Positions 1 to 9,853 of a stretch of DNA of 64,000 nt are shown in pieces; position 1 is the stretch's first letter, and the number at the start of each line of letters is the position of its first letter. The translations under genes and the position numbers were made by a program. This DNA is from Ahrensia kielensis DSM 5890 (GTDB lineage: Bacteria > Pseudomonadota > Alphaproteobacteria > Rhizobiales > Rhizobiaceae). The stretch is taken from contig NZ_KB894528.1 in the NCBI RefSeq assembly GCF_000374465.1, positions 857,127 to 921,126 of the forward strand, in the 5' to 3' direction. Below the pieces are notes generated by a model. That model was given only the letters and a program-made list of their open reading frames with translations, searched no databases and was not told the origin of the DNA.

Positions 1-1127
1 TCTATATGTCCTCTACATTCACGTTTGAAAGTGCAGAGGCAGGCGGCGCAATGTTTGCCGGTGAAAAAGAAGGCCATTTTTACTCACGCATTTCCAATCC
101 GACCTTGGATCACTTGGAACAACGCATCGCCAATCTTGAAGGCGCAGAAGCCGGACTTTGCACCGCCTCTGGCATGGGCGCTATCACATCGACGCTCTGG
201 TCTTTTCTAGCCGCTGGCGACGAAATCATTATCGACAAAACACTTTATGGCTGCACTTTTGCATTCATGACGCACGGCCTGCCGCGCTTTGGGGTCAAAG
301 TAAAACTTGTCGACATGACCACGCCTGCCAATCTAGCAGACGCTATCAGCGACAAAACCAAACTTGTTTATTTTGAAACACCCGCCAATCCCAACAACCG
401 ACTGGTCGATATTGCTGCAATTTCTGAAATCGCACACAGTGTTGGCGCAAAAGTGATCGTGGACAACACATATGCCACACCAGTTATCACCCGCCCTATC
501 GAACATGGCGCTGACATTGTTCTACATTCCGCTACCAAGTTTTTGAGCGGCCACGGCGATGTTGTTGCTGGGCTCATCGTCGGCAGCTTGGAAGATATGA
601 CGCAAATCAGACTTGTCGGCTTGAAGGACATGACCGGCGCTGTGATGTCACCTTTAACAGCGATGTTATTGTTGCGCGGCATTAAAACGCTTGAGCTGCG
701 CGTTGAAAGACATTGCCAGACGGCATTCAAAGTAGCGCAAATATTGGAAGCACATCCAGCCGTTCTAAATGTGTTTTACCCCGGCCTTAAAAGCTTTCCG
801 CAGCATGAGCTTGCTTGCAAGCAAATGTCTAATTTCGGCGGCATGATACCGTTTGAAGTCAAAGGCGGAAAAGCTGCAGGTATCGCGGTGATGAACAGGC
901 TAAACCTCATCCAGCGAGCCGTAAGCCTTGGCGATGCAGAAAGCCTTATCCAGCACCCTGCCAGCATGACACATTCCACCTATACGCCTGAAGAACGCGC
1001 AGAGCACGGCATTGCCGAAGGCTTGGTACGCCTCTCCGTTGGGTTGGAAGGCGCGCAGGATATTATCGACGATTTGCAGGCTGCATTGGGCGCCCATAAT
1101 ATGCCAGCCGACGAATTGACGGATTAA
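1..1127 (+). CDS. mdeA: Methionine gamma-lyase (5' end outside window)
   Basis: PLP enzyme of the Cys/Met-metabolism family, expected to split L-methionine into methanethiol, ammonia and 2-oxobutyrate in the cytoplasm. The frame is open to the left edge, and about 40 N-terminal residues of the family are missing, so the ATG at 6 is internal. The segment GHFYSRISNPT near the start and the PLP-lysine motif HSATKFLSGHGDVVAG are clear. The next gene encodes a 2-oxo-acid dehydrogenase E1, as in the mdeAB pair of Pseudomonas putida, which favours methionine gamma-lyase over cystathionine lyases. O-acetylhomoserine sulfhydrylase is the main alternative. Confidence 0.85.
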   Translation, partial: YMSSTFTFESAEAGGAMFAGEKEGHFYSRISNPTLDHLEQRIANLEGAEAGLCTASGMGAITSTLWSFLAAGDEIIIDKTLYGCTFAFMTHGLPRFGVKVKLVDMTTPANLADAISDKTKLVYFETPANPNNRLVDIAAISEIAHSVGAKVIVDNTYATPVITRPIEHGADIVLHSATKFLSGHGDVVAGLIVGSLEDMTQIRLVGLKDMTGAVMSPLTAMLLLRGIKTLELRVERHCQTAFKVAQILEAHPAVLNVFYPGLKSFPQHELACKQMSNFGGMIPFEVKGGKAAGIAVMNRLNLIQRAVSLGDAESLIQHPASMTHSTYTPEERAEHGIAEGLVRLSVGLEGAQDIIDDLQAALGAHNMPADELTD

Positions 1128-1189
1128 ATTTGTTTGGCTGAAAACAGCGCAGCAATTCGAGCACACCAAGCGTAAACGAAAGCATCACC

Positions 1190-3574
1190 ATGCCTCATAT
1201 TGACCAAGCTCACCTCAAAACCATCGAACAACGGTTATTATGGTTGTCGCATTGGATGATACATAACGCCAACCACATCCGCCCCAAAGCAGATGGCATT
1301 AAGGTTGGTGGGCATCAAGCATCGTCTGCATCAATGGTGTCCATCATGACGGCGCTATATTTCAGTGCTCTTCGGCCAGAGGACCGTGTGGCGGTTAAAC
1401 CCCACGCCTCGCCGATCTTTCACGCCATACAATATCTGATGGGCAATCAAACACGCGAGAAAATGGAAAACTTTCGCAGGCTTCAAGGCGTGCAAAGTTA
1501 TCCGAGCCGTACCAAAGACATCGACGATGTTGATTTTTCCACGGGGTCTGTTGGCCTAGGCGTTGCTATCACCTCTTTTGCCTCGATTGTTCAAGACTAC
1601 ATCACAGCAAAAAGCTGGGGCAAAGATGTGCCGCTTGGCCGTATGATAGCGCTGGTTGGCGATGCAGAATTAGATGAAGGCAATATCTACGAAGCGTTGC
1701 AAGAGGGCTGGAAAAACGACCTTCGCAATACATGGTGGATCATCGATTACAACCGCCAATCACTGGACGGTGTCGTGCGCGAAGGACTTTTCAAGCGCAT
1801 TGAGCAGATATTTGATGCTTTTGGCTGGGACGTTGTCAAAGTTAAATATGGCGCGCTGCAACGTGCAGCATTTAACGAGCCGGGCGGCGACAAATTGCGT
1901 GACTGGATCGACAATTGCCCGAACCAGCTTTACTCAGCACTAACCTTTATGGGCGGCGCAGTTTGGCGTAAGCGTCTTATGGATGCGCTTGGCGATCAGG
2001 GCGATGTCACGGCGCTCATCGAGGCGCGCACAGATCAGCAATTGGCTGAACTGATGGAAAATCTCGGCGGTAATTGTGTACAGACAATGGCTGAAACGTT
2101 TGATGCTATCGATCATGATCGCCCTGTATGTTTTCTTGCCTATACGATTAAAGGTTGGGGCACCCCCATTGCTGGCCATAAGGACAATCATGGCGGCCTG
2201 ATGAACAAAACCCAAATGGCTGAATGGCAGGCCCATATGGGTGTGGTAGAAGGCGAAGAATGGGAAAAATTTGCGACAGTGGAAGATCCTGCAGCACTAC
2301 AAGCCGCATTGGACAAAACACCGTTCTTTGCCAAGGGCGTGCGCCGTTACACTGACAAAATGCTCGACGTGCCAAACATTGAATTATCGTCAGACCGTGA
2401 AATCTCAACACAGATGGCTTTTGGCAAAATCCTTGATGATTTATCAAAAGGTGACAGCGATTTAGCCGCCCGCATCGTGACAATGTCACCGGATGTAACC
2501 GGCACCACAAACCTTGGTCCTTGGGTGAACCGGCGCAAGCTTTTTGCCCGCACGGAACAGTCAGATACATTCATCAATGAGAAAATTCCCTCAACGGCCA
2601 AATGGGAATTCACCCCAAAAGGCCAGCATATTGAACTCGGCATTGCTGAAATGAACTTGTTTTTGTTGCTTGGAGCAGCAGGCTTGTCCCATTCACTGTT
2701 TGGCAAGCGTGTCATTCCAATTGGCACCGTCTATGATCCTTTTGTGGCGCGCGGCCTCGATGCGCTAAATTATGCCTGTTATCAGGATGCGCGGTTTATG
2801 ATCGTCGGCACACCATCGGGCGTAACGCTTGCGCCAGAAGGCGGCGCCCATCAATCGATTGGAACACCGCTTATCGGCATGAGCCAAGATGGCCTTGCAA
2901 GCTTTGAGCCTGCCTTTGCCGATGAGCTTGCCGTTATCATGCAATGGGCATTTGATTATCTACAGCGTGATGGTGAAGGCGATCCCGATGAGCGCACATG
3001 GCTGCGCGATGAAACCGGCGGCTCGGTCTATCTACGGCTTACAACCAACCCAATTGAACAGCCCGGAAAACGGGTGGACGAAGACTTCCGCCAAGGTGCA
3101 ATCGACGGTGCATACTGGCTGCGCAAGCCTGGCCCTAATTGCGAAGTCGTCATCGCTTATCAAGGCGCTGTGGCACCAGAAGCAATTAAAGCAGCAGGTA
3201 TCATCGCAGAAAGTCGCCGCGATATCGGCGTTTTGGCCGTAACATCGGCAGACCGTTTAAATGCTGGTTGGACGGCTGCACAGCGCGCCCGCGCGCGCGG
3301 CAATAAATCTGCCCAAAGCCACCTTGAAAAATTGCTTGGTGATCTTCAAAGCCATTGCAAAATCATAACTGTTATTGATGGCCATCCGGCCACTTTGGCT
3401 TGGCTTGGTTCCGTGAAAGGCCATCAGACAGTTCCCCTCGGCGTCGAGCATTTTGGCCAGACGGGTACGATTGGCGACCTTTATAAACATTTCGGCATTG
3501 ATGCGAATTCCATCATCGAGAAAGTAGCCGAACTGACCGATGGCAAGTCTATATCGCGTGTGACAAACATGTGA
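1190..3574 (+). CDS. mdeB: Homodimeric 2-oxo-acid dehydrogenase E1 (MdeB-like, probable 2-oxobutyrate dehydrogenase)
   Basis: A 794-residue AceE/transketolase-superfamily protein. The thiamine-diphosphate motif begins GDAELDEGNIYEALQEG near residue 157 and continues to DYNRQSLDG; the E1 C-terminal region with EHFGQTGTIGDLY is present. AceE itself is about 890 residues, so this is the shorter MdeB-like branch. No E2 or E3 gene is adjacent. It starts 62 bp after methionine gamma-lyase, whose product is 2-oxobutyrate. From the known P. putida mdeAB arrangement I infer that it oxidises 2-oxobutyrate towards propionyl-CoA. Pyruvate remains a possible substrate. No strong Shine-Dalgarno sequence is visible before the ATG. 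Confidence 0.8.
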   Translation: MPHIDQAHLKTIEQRLLWLSHWMIHNANHIRPKADGIKVGGHQASSASMVSIMTALYFSALRPEDRVAVKPHASPIFHAIQYLMGNQTREKMENFRRLQGVQSYPSRTKDIDDVDFSTGSVGLGVAITSFASIVQDYITAKSWGKDVPLGRMIALVGDAELDEGNIYEALQEGWKNDLRNTWWIIDYNRQSLDGVVREGLFKRIEQIFDAFGWDVVKVKYGALQRAAFNEPGGDKLRDWIDNCPNQLYSALTFMGGAVWRKRLMDALGDQGDVTALIEARTDQQLAELMENLGGNCVQTMAETFDAIDHDRPVCFLAYTIKGWGTPIAGHKDNHGGLMNKTQMAEWQAHMGVVEGEEWEKFATVEDPAALQAALDKTPFFAKGVRRYTDKMLDVPNIELSSDREISTQMAFGKILDDLSKGDSDLAARIVTMSPDVTGTTNLGPWVNRRKLFARTEQSDTFINEKIPSTAKWEFTPKGQHIELGIAEMNLFLLLGAAGLSHSLFGKRVIPIGTVYDPFVARGLDALNYACYQDARFMIVGTPSGVTLAPEGGAHQSIGTPLIGMSQDGLASFEPAFADELAVIMQWAFDYLQRDGEGDPDERTWLRDETGGSVYLRLTTNPIEQPGKRVDEDFRQGAIDGAYWLRKPGPNCEVVIAYQGAVAPEAIKAAGIIAESRRDIGVLAVTSADRLNAGWTAAQRARARGNKSAQSHLEKLLGDLQSHCKIITVIDGHPATLAWLGSVKGHQTVPLGVEHFGQTGTIGDLYKHFGIDANSIIEKVAELTDGKSISRVTNM

Positions 3575-3688
3575 AAATTGGCAGAATGCGCCTATAATTC
3601 TGGTGACAGAACTATTTTGCGCGCGCCTGCATTGCTAAAACATATTGACAGTAAATTCATATCGACTGTAACGTCACTTCACTATTTT

Positions 3689-3830
3689 GGGAGAATCGGA
3701 ATTACCGATGCCGAAGGAGCAACCACCCCGGAAACTCTCAGGCAAATGGACCAATATAGTACAATGACTCTGGAGAGAGGCTAATTGCCCGCCGAAGGGA
3801 TAACAATCTCAGGCAAACAGACAGAGGGGG
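3689..3830 (+). promoter_or_regulatory. Tandem glycine riboswitch
   Basis: Two consecutive glycine aptamers precede gcvT. The first shows GGGAGAATC, then GCCGAAGGAGCAA, CCCCGGAAACTCTCAGGCAAA and a closing CTCTGGAGAG. The second shows GCCGAAGGGATAA, AATCTCAGGCAAACAG and ACAGAGGGGG. These are the conserved cores of the gcvT RNA family. A terminator lies about 30 bases downstream, so the expected mode is glycine-induced read-through into gcvTHP. Confidence 0.95.
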
Positions 3831-3862
3831 TATCATCATCCGCATCCGCGGTATGAGTGGTG

Positions 3863-3882
3863 CCGGATCGTCCGGTTTTTTT
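3863..3882 (+). terminator. Riboswitch-controlled intrinsic terminator
   Basis: CCGGA-TCG-TCCGG followed by seven T. It sits between the second glycine aptamer and the gcvT Shine-Dalgarno sequence (GAGGG at 3884-3888). The stem is short, so it is probably a conditional stop regulated by the riboswitch. Confidence 0.75.
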
Positions 3883-3892
3883 AGAGGGCCGG

Positions 3893-5002
3893 ATGGAAAG
3901 TTTAAAAACAACTTCACTGCATGAATTGCATTTAAAACTTGGTGCCAAAATGGTGCCTTTTGCAGGCTATGACATGCCTGTTCAATACCCCGCTGGTGTG
4001 ATGAAAGAACATTTACACACCCGCGCCAAGGCTGGTTTGTTTGATGTCAGCCATATGGGACAGGTGATCTTACATAACCCTGATGCCGCATTGCAACTCG
4101 AAAGCCTTGTGCCTGTAGATGTTGCAACCCTGCCTGAAGGCAGACAGCGCTATGGCTTTTTTACAAATGAAACAGGCGGCATATTAGACGATATCATGAT
4201 CGCCAACAGAGGCGACCACCTGTTTGTTGTTGTAAATGCTGGCTGCAAGGATGCCGACATCGCCCATATGGAGCGCAACCTTAAATGCAAGGTTGAAACG
4301 ATCAGTAACCGCTCTCTTCTGGCTCTGCAGGGCCCTGCTTCCGAAGCCGTATTGAGCACAATTGTGCCTGATGTCGCCGATATGCGGTTCATGGATGTGC
4401 GCATTTCGCCAAGCAAATTTGGCGAGCTTTGGATTTCGCGATCAGGTTATACGGGCGAAGATGGGTTTGAAATTTCAGTTGAAGACGAACAAGCCGTAGC
4501 GCTGGCAGAAGCATTACTGGCTCATGAAGATGTGCTGCCAATCGGACTTGGTGCACGCGATAGTCTGCGGCTAGAATCTGGCCTATGCCTTTATGGCAAC
4601 GATATTGATGAAACCACATCACCGCTTGAAGCTGGATTGCAATGGGCTATCCAGAAAGCACGCCGCAAGGATGGCGCGCGCGCAGGCGGTTTCCCCGGTG
4701 CCGAGCATATTCTTGCCCAGTTTGATAAGGGTGTGAAAAAGCAACGTATTGGCCTGTTGCCCGAAGGGCGTGCGCCCATGCGTGCAGGCACAAATCTTTA
4801 TGCGCATGAAAATGACGAAACACCGATTGGACAAGTCACTTCCGGTGCCTTTGGCCCAACGGTCGAACGGCCTGTATCTATGGGCTATGTAAGCGCTGAA
4901 CATTCGGACGTCGATGCAATCATCTTTGGTGATGTGCGCGGCAAACGCTTGCCGGCGCGTATCTGCGCTATGCCTTTCACACCATTAAATTTTAAACGCT
5001 AA
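3893..5002 (+). CDS. gcvT: Glycine cleavage system T protein (aminomethyltransferase)
   Basis: 369 residues. It transfers the methylene group from the aminomethyl-lipoyl arm of GcvH to tetrahydrofolate, releasing ammonia. The family N-terminus is clear ([20 protein letters not shown], then FDVSHMGQV), as are the central [12 protein letters not shown] and the C-terminal barrel with [12 protein letters not shown]. The frame is open upstream from a GTG at 3857, but that start would lie in the terminator; ATG 3893 has GAGGG four bases upstream and is chosen. First gene of gcvTHP under the glycine riboswitch. Confidence 0.95.
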   Translation: MESLKTTSLHELHLKLGAKMVPFAGYDMPVQYPAGVMKEHLHTRAKAGLFDVSHMGQVILHNPDAALQLESLVPVDVATLPEGRQRYGFFTNETGGILDDIMIANRGDHLFVVVNAGCKDADIAHMERNLKCKVETISNRSLLALQGPASEAVLSTIVPDVADMRFMDVRISPSKFGELWISRSGYTGEDGFEISVEDEQAVALAEALLAHEDVLPIGLGARDSLRLESGLCLYGNDIDETTSPLEAGLQWAIQKARRKDGARAGGFPGAEHILAQFDKGVKKQRIGLLPEGRAPMRAGTNLYAHENDETPIGQVTSGAFGPTVERPVSMGYVSAEHSDVDAIIFGDVRGKRLPARICAMPFTPLNFKR

Positions 5003-5024
5003 AAAAATCTCGGAGATTATAATT

Positions 5025-5384
5025 ATGAAGTTCACTGAAGAACATGAATGGCTTCGCGTCGAAGGCGATCTGGTCGTTGTTGGCATCACAGCTTATGCAG
5101 CAGAACAGCTCGGCGACATTGTTTTCGTCGAATTACCCGATGCAGATAATGACGTTTCAAAAGGCGATGATGTTGTCGTTATCGAAAGTGTGAAAGTTGC
5201 CTCTGACATTCTTGCGCCACTGGATGGAACAATCGTCGAAGTTAACGACAAACTTGGCGATGACCCTGCGCTCGTCAATAGCGACCCACTTGGCGATGGC
5301 TGGTTTTTCAAAATGAAATTGAAAGACGCATCCGAGATGGACGCACTGATGGATGAAACCGCCTATAACGCGATGATCGCTTAA
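5025..5384 (+). CDS. gcvH: Glycine cleavage system H protein
   Basis: 119 residues, the normal length for the lipoyl carrier that shuttles the aminomethyl group from GcvP to GcvT. The lipoylation motif [10 protein letters not shown] places the modified lysine at residue 57. The C-terminal alpha-helical segment DEMDALMD-like ([18 protein letters not shown]) is present. It follows gcvT by 22 bp with a GGAG element upstream and precedes gcvP by 14 bp, so all three genes are co-transcribed. Confidence 0.97.
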   Translation: MKFTEEHEWLRVEGDLVVVGITAYAAEQLGDIVFVELPDADNDVSKGDDVVVIESVKVASDILAPLDGTIVEVNDKLGDDPALVNSDPLGDGWFFKMKLKDASEMDALMDETAYNAMIA

Positions 5385-5398
5385 CGGAGCCTTTTTAA

Positions 5399-8236
5399 AT
5401 GTCTTTTGTTCCGACAAATTACGAGCCTTATGATTTTGCCAACCGGCGTCATATTGGCCCTTCCCCCGCTGAAATCGCTGAAATGCTCAAAGTCATCGGC
5501 GTTGATAGCCTCGACGAACTGATTGACCAAACGGTCCCGAAAAGCATTCGCCAAAAAGAGCCGCTCGATTTCGGTAAACCTTTGTCGGAACGAGACCTTT
5601 TGTGGCACATGCGTCAGGTTGCCAAGAAAAATGATGTTTTCACATCCATGATTGGGCAAGGATATTACGGTACGGTGACACCGCCTGCCATCCAGCGCAA
5701 CATTTTGGAAAACCCAGCATGGTACACGGCATATACGCCTTACCAGCCTGAAATCAGCCAAGGCCGTCTTGAGGCCCTGCTGAATTTCCAAACCATGATT
5801 TGCGATCTAACCGGTCTCGATGTGGCCAATGCGTCTTTACTGGATGAAGGCACAGCGGCTGCCGAAGCAATGACTATGGCACAGCGTGTTTCCAAGTCAA
5901 AAGCCACACAATTCTTTGTTGATGAAAACTGTCATGCGCAAAATATTGCCGTGATGAAAACCCGTGCCGAACCGCTCGGCATCGAGATTGTTGTCGGACC
6001 CGTTGACCAATTAGACCCAGCAACAGTTTTTGGTGCGATTTTCCAATATCCGGGCACAAATGGCGGCCTACAAGATTTCACATCGCAAATCGAAGCACTG
6101 CATAACGAAAAAGCGCTCGGAATCGTGATTGCTGATCCGATGGCACTTGCCTTGCTTAAAGAGCCCGGCGCAATGGGCGCAGATATTTCCGTTGGCTCAA
6201 CCCAGCGCTTTGGCGTACCTATGGGCTTTGGCGGGCCACACGCTGCCTATATGTCATGCCGTGATAGCTACAAACGCTCCCTGCCCGGCCGTATTGTTGG
6301 CGTGTCGATTGATTCGAGAGGCAATCAAGCCTACCGCCTTTCGCTGCAAACCCGCGAGCAGCATATTCGCCGCGAAAAAGCGACATCGAATGTGTGTACA
6401 GCACAGGCACTGCTCGCTGTGATCGCCGGATTTTACGCCGTGTTCCATGGCGCTGAAGGGCTAAAAGCTATCGCTCAAGCCATTCACCTTAAGGCTGCGC
6501 GCGTTGCAAAAGCATTGTCTGCCAATGGCTTTGAGATCGAGCATAAAGAATTCTTTGATACAATCTGTGTCGAAGTTGGTCCTATGCAAGGCGCCATTTT
6601 GGAATCTGCGCGTGCACGCAAAATCAACTTGCGTAAAATTGGCACAAGCAAGCTAGGCATTTCCGTTGATGAAACAACGCGCCTTGAATCCCTATCTGAT
6701 CTGCTCCAAGCCTTTGGCATTACCGATGGCGTAGAAGAAAAAGATCCAGATTACTGCCTGCCTGAAACATTGGTCAGAACAACTAATTATTTCCAGCATG
6801 CGGTCTTTCAGATGAACCGTGCCGAAACGGAAATGATGCGTTACATGCGCAGATTAGCCGACCGTGATCTTGCGCTAGACCGCGCAATGATACCGCTTGG
6901 TTCATGCACAATGAAGCTTAATTCGGCAGCAGAAATGATGCCGATAACATGGCCGGAATTTGCCAACCTTCACCCCTATGCGCCGAGCGAACAAGTTGAA
7001 GGTTACAATGAAATGCTGACCGATTTGTCGGCCAAGCTATGCTTGATTACTGGCTATGACGCGATGTCAATGCAGCCAAACTCAGGCGCGCAGGGCGAAT
7101 ATGCAGGCCTTCTAACCATTCGCGCTTACCATCGCTCACGCGGCGATCAGAAACGCAATGTCTGCCTCATTCCAGTTTCTGCACATGGCACCAACCCTGC
7201 GTCCGCTCAAATGGCAGGCATGGAAGTTGTTGTCGTCAAATCAGCTGAAAACGGCGATATCGACATTGAGGATTTCCGCCAAAAAGCAACTCTTGCAGGC
7301 GACCGTTTAGCTGCTTGTATGATTACGTACCCGTCAACCCACGGTGTGTTTGAAGAAACAGTGCGCGATATTTGCGACATTACCCATGAGTTCGGCGGAC
7401 AGGTATATTTGGATGGCGCGAACTTAAACGCAATGGTCGGCTTGGCAAAGCCGGGCGAGATCGGCTCTGACGTCAGCCATTTGAACTTGCACAAAACCTT
7501 CTGTATTCCGCATGGCGGCGGTGGTCCGGGCATGGGCCCGATTGGTGTTAAAAGCCATCTTGCACCCTTCTTGCCAGGCAATCCCTTGCAGGAAGAAGGC
7601 GCCGTTTCCAGTGCAAGTTATGGTTCAGCATCAATCCTGCCAATCAGCTGGGCATATTGCTTGATGATGGGCGGCAGCGGGCTAACACAAGCAACCAAAA
7701 TTGCGATCCTAAACGCCAACTACATCGCCAAGCGTTTGGAAGATGCATTTGGCGTGCTCTTTAAAGGGCGCAATGGCCGTGTTGCCCATGAGTGTATTTT
7801 AGACACAAGGCCTTTTGCGGATAGCGCCCATGTCACTGTCGAAGACATTGCCAAGCGCCTGATTGATAGCGGTTTTCATGCACCGACAATGAGCTGGCCG
7901 GTTGCCGGCACATTGATGGTTGAGCCAACAGAAAGCGAAACCAAAGCCGAGCTTGATCGTTTTTGTGAAGCAATGTTGTCTATTCGAAATGAAATCGCTG
8001 CAATCGAAAGCGGCGAAATGGATGAGAAAAACAACCCTCTGAAAAACGCACCACACACCACAGCCGATTTGATTGCGGATTGGGATCGCCCCTATACGCG
8101 TGAAGCTGGCTGTTTTCCTGCTGGTGCATTTAGGGTTGATAAATATTGGCCATCCGTCGGCCGCATCGACAACGCCTATGGCGACAGAAACCTCGTCTGC
8201 ACCTGCCCGCCGCTTGAAAGCTATCTTGACGGATAG
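5399..8236 (+). CDS. gcvP: Glycine dehydrogenase (decarboxylating), P protein
   Basis: 945 residues, the full-length single-chain form typical of proteobacteria. It is the PLP enzyme that decarboxylates glycine and loads the aminomethyl group on lipoyl-GcvH. The N-terminal half begins with NRRHIGPS and the C-terminal half holds the PLP-lysine motif [17 protein letters not shown] (lysine near residue 699). No gap or frameshift was seen. Last gene of the glycine-inducible operon. Confidence 0.97.
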   Translation: MSFVPTNYEPYDFANRRHIGPSPAEIAEMLKVIGVDSLDELIDQTVPKSIRQKEPLDFGKPLSERDLLWHMRQVAKKNDVFTSMIGQGYYGTVTPPAIQRNILENPAWYTAYTPYQPEISQGRLEALLNFQTMICDLTGLDVANASLLDEGTAAAEAMTMAQRVSKSKATQFFVDENCHAQNIAVMKTRAEPLGIEIVVGPVDQLDPATVFGAIFQYPGTNGGLQDFTSQIEALHNEKALGIVIADPMALALLKEPGAMGADISVGSTQRFGVPMGFGGPHAAYMSCRDSYKRSLPGRIVGVSIDSRGNQAYRLSLQTREQHIRREKATSNVCTAQALLAVIAGFYAVFHGAEGLKAIAQAIHLKAARVAKALSANGFEIEHKEFFDTICVEVGPMQGAILESARARKINLRKIGTSKLGISVDETTRLESLSDLLQAFGITDGVEEKDPDYCLPETLVRTTNYFQHAVFQMNRAETEMMRYMRRLADRDLALDRAMIPLGSCTMKLNSAAEMMPITWPEFANLHPYAPSEQVEGYNEMLTDLSAKLCLITGYDAMSMQPNSGAQGEYAGLLTIRAYHRSRGDQKRNVCLIPVSAHGTNPASAQMAGMEVVVVKSAENGDIDIEDFRQKATLAGDRLAACMITYPSTHGVFEETVRDICDITHEFGGQVYLDGANLNAMVGLAKPGEIGSDVSHLNLHKTFCIPHGGGGPGMGPIGVKSHLAPFLPGNPLQEEGAVSSASYGSASILPISWAYCLMMGGSGLTQATKIAILNANYIAKRLEDAFGVLFKGRNGRVAHECILDTRPFADSAHVTVEDIAKRLIDSGFHAPTMSWPVAGTLMVEPTESETKAELDRFCEAMLSIRNEIAAIESGEMDEKNNPLKNAPHTTADLIADWDRPYTREAGCFPAGAFRVDKYWPSVGRIDNAYGDRNLVCTCPPLESYLDG

Positions 8237-8284
8237 GCAACAGGTTTGTCTCGATTAACATCGAGAGATTCGTTTAACACATAA

Positions 8285-8310
8285 CAGCGGTCCAATTTCA
8301 TGGGCCGCTG
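8285..8310 (+). terminator. Stem-loop downstream of gcvP
   Basis: CAGCGGTCC and GGGCCGCTG form a nine-base-pair stem with one G-T pair, 48 bp after the gcvP stop. No run of T follows, so it may be a 3'-end-protecting hairpin or a weak terminator. Confidence 0.5.
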
Positions 8311-8397
8311 CCCCATCATATTATCATTGCTCTTTAAGCTTTATCTCATTCGTTACACTGCGCTTTTCGTCTTATTTCTGAGCATCAAAAAGACAAC

Positions 8398-8425
8398 TTG
8401 ACAGCTTTGGGCATTAATGTAGCTT
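8398..8425 (+). promoter_or_regulatory. Candidate promoter in the gcvP-rnk spacer
   Basis: A perfect -35 hexamer TTGACA (8398-8403) is followed after 16 bases by TAGCTT (8420-8425). It could drive the Rnk-like gene at 8664, giving a leader of over 200 bases, or a small RNA covering the hairpins at 8472-8527. The -10 element is weak. Confidence 0.4.
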
Positions 8426-8471
8426 TTAGGTATGAGAAACGTAACAGCACATATACGCTATTGCTTGAGGG

Positions 8472-8527
8472 TAATTCCGGCACGGAATTAGACCCCGAAT
8501 CGTGCATTTATTGCATCGATATCGGGG
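8472..8527 (+). ncRNA. Two adjacent stem-loops, candidate leader or small RNA
   Basis: The 427-bp gap between gcvP and the first Rnk-like gene has no credible coding sequence. It contains a perfect eight-base-pair hairpin (TAATTCCG-GCA-CGGAATTA, 8472-8490), and two bases later a longer hairpin (8493-8527) whose arms pair as CCCCGA/TCGGGG, ATCG/CGAT and TGCA/TGCA with single-base bulges. A candidate promoter lies 47 bases upstream. Nothing matches a riboswitch I know. It may be a small RNA or a structured 5' leader. Confidence 0.35.
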
Positions 8528-8663
8528 CGCGTTAATCATCGGAACATCCGAACGACCAACAGCAAGTTGCTGTCACCCCACACCATTTATTTTATTATTG
8601 ATCGTGAACGCGTGATTTTTTCAGCGCGCCACGATGCATTGAACATTGTGAAACGAACGCGAT

Positions 8664-9077
8664 ATGACCTCATCATCTCCAAGAATAACAATTAGCGAAT
8701 CTGATTACGCCAGACTGAGCGGTCTTGCTGAGGCAACAGCTAAATCGAACAGTTCAGTGGCTGAATATTTGATGTCGGAGCTTGATCGCGCGACGATCAA
8801 ACCTGATCGTTTGGTCAAGCCGACCACAGTGAAAATGGGCTCCACCCTCACCTATGAAACAGACCATGGGGAGAGCAGAACCGTCACGCTCGTGTTTCCT
8901 GTCGATGCCGATATTTCGCTCGGCAAAATTTCTATACTGACACCAATCGGTGCAGCATTGATCGGCTTGCGCGTCGGGCAATCAATAATCTGGACAACAC
9001 CAACAGGTGATAAGCATCGGCTAACCATTACGGCCACCAGCACTGAACAAGAAGCTCCTGTTCAAGCGGCGCAATAG
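8664..9077 (+). CDS. Rnk/GreA-C-domain transcription regulator-like protein
   Basis: 137 residues. The C-terminal half matches the FKBP-like C-terminal domain of GreA/Rnk: VKMGSTLTYET, then RTVTLVFPVDADI and ISILTPIGAALIGLRVGQSI. The N-terminal half is a short helical segment as in Rnk, not the GreA coiled coil. Rnk proteins bind RNA polymerase near the secondary channel, which is known for the family; no target is visible here. A second member follows 150 bp downstream. Often annotated as nucleoside diphosphate kinase regulator. Confidence 0.8.
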   Translation: MTSSSPRITISESDYARLSGLAEATAKSNSSVAEYLMSELDRATIKPDRLVKPTTVKMGSTLTYETDHGESRTVTLVFPVDADISLGKISILTPIGAALIGLRVGQSIIWTTPTGDKHRLTITATSTEQEAPVQAAQ

Positions 9078-9148
9078 GTCTGCTGATGTCATACCCAAAG
9101 TTCAATAGATTAGCATTATCAGGAGGATGTCTGCTGGCAGGATACTAA

Positions 9149-9177
9149 CCCCTGCGTTGCAAAAATGCAGCCAGGGG
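9149..9177 (+). other. Hairpin between the two Rnk-like genes
   Basis: CCCCTG and TGCA segments pair with TGCA and CAGGGG around an AAAA loop, with a small internal loop. It lies in the 153-bp spacer, 54 bp before the next start codon. No T tract follows, so it is not a standard terminator; it may separate expression of the two genes. Confidence 0.4.
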
Positions 9178-9230
9178 AACGGTTCAATTTTCAAATTAGA
9201 AAATAGCCATAAGGCACCAGGAGACTGATC

Positions 9231-9764
9231 GTGATTTTAAACGAATGTATTTTAACACAAAGCAATGCGGCCCTGCTGCAAAGGCTCTTTGATGCCCAGC
9301 ATGCAAAAAACACTCCGTTTTCAATGCTCTTAAAAGCCAAATTAGAGAACGCACAGATATGTTCCGAAAGTGATTTACCAGCGAATATCGTCACCTTGGA
9401 TAGCCGCGTTACCTATAGCGTGAATGATGTTTTTACAGATACGCGCATTCTGTCAGCGCATCGCAGCAACGATATTGTTGGCCTATCTCTTTCGATAACA
9501 AACCTTAGAGGCCTTGCGCTTATCGGCCTCAAGGAAGGCGACTATTATCATTTAACAGAAGCAGGACAGGAAACTGATTTGCTTCACGTTAAAAAAGTAC
9601 GCTTTCAACCCGAAGCGCATCGGCAATTCTTAAAAGATTCTGTCGCAGAAAACGCGCCTTCAAAACGCCGCGCATCAATGAAACTGGTTCATTCGGCAAA
9701 TAGCCAGCATGACTTCATGACGCGAGCAGTTCGGCCAATTGTTGAAACGCCGGGGTATACTTGA
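9231..9764 (+). CDS. Divergent Rnk-like protein
   Basis: 177 residues. The middle retains the GreA/Rnk C-domain pattern (LPANIVTLDSRVTYSV, then LRGLALIGLKEGDYYHL), but it is diverged from the neighbour at 8664 and has a longer basic tail after residue 135. The start is a GTG preceded by AGGAG seven bases upstream. The pair probably arose by duplication or belongs to one regulatory set. Function cannot be stated beyond possible RNA-polymerase binding. Confidence 0.65.
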   Translation: MILNECILTQSNAALLQRLFDAQHAKNTPFSMLLKAKLENAQICSESDLPANIVTLDSRVTYSVNDVFTDTRILSAHRSNDIVGLSLSITNLRGLALIGLKEGDYYHLTEAGQETDLLHVKKVRFQPEAHRQFLKDSVAENAPSKRRASMKLVHSANSQHDFMTRAVRPIVETPGYT

Positions 9765-9853
9765 TCCTCCGGCCCAAAATATAAATCACCCACCGCTACG
9801 CCACAGTCTTTTTAGAGATCTAGGCCCAAGCGTAACACCAAGGTAAAAGTCGC

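Noticed and set aside
3578-3784. 68-codon open frame between mdeB and gcvT
   Set aside because: It lies over the first glycine aptamer and has no ribosome-binding site; the RNA explains the sequence.
9127-9228. 33-codon frame with AGGAGG directly before ATG, ending just before the second Rnk-like gene
   Set aside because: The Shine-Dalgarno touches the ATG (no spacer) and the peptide overlaps a hairpin; no family features.
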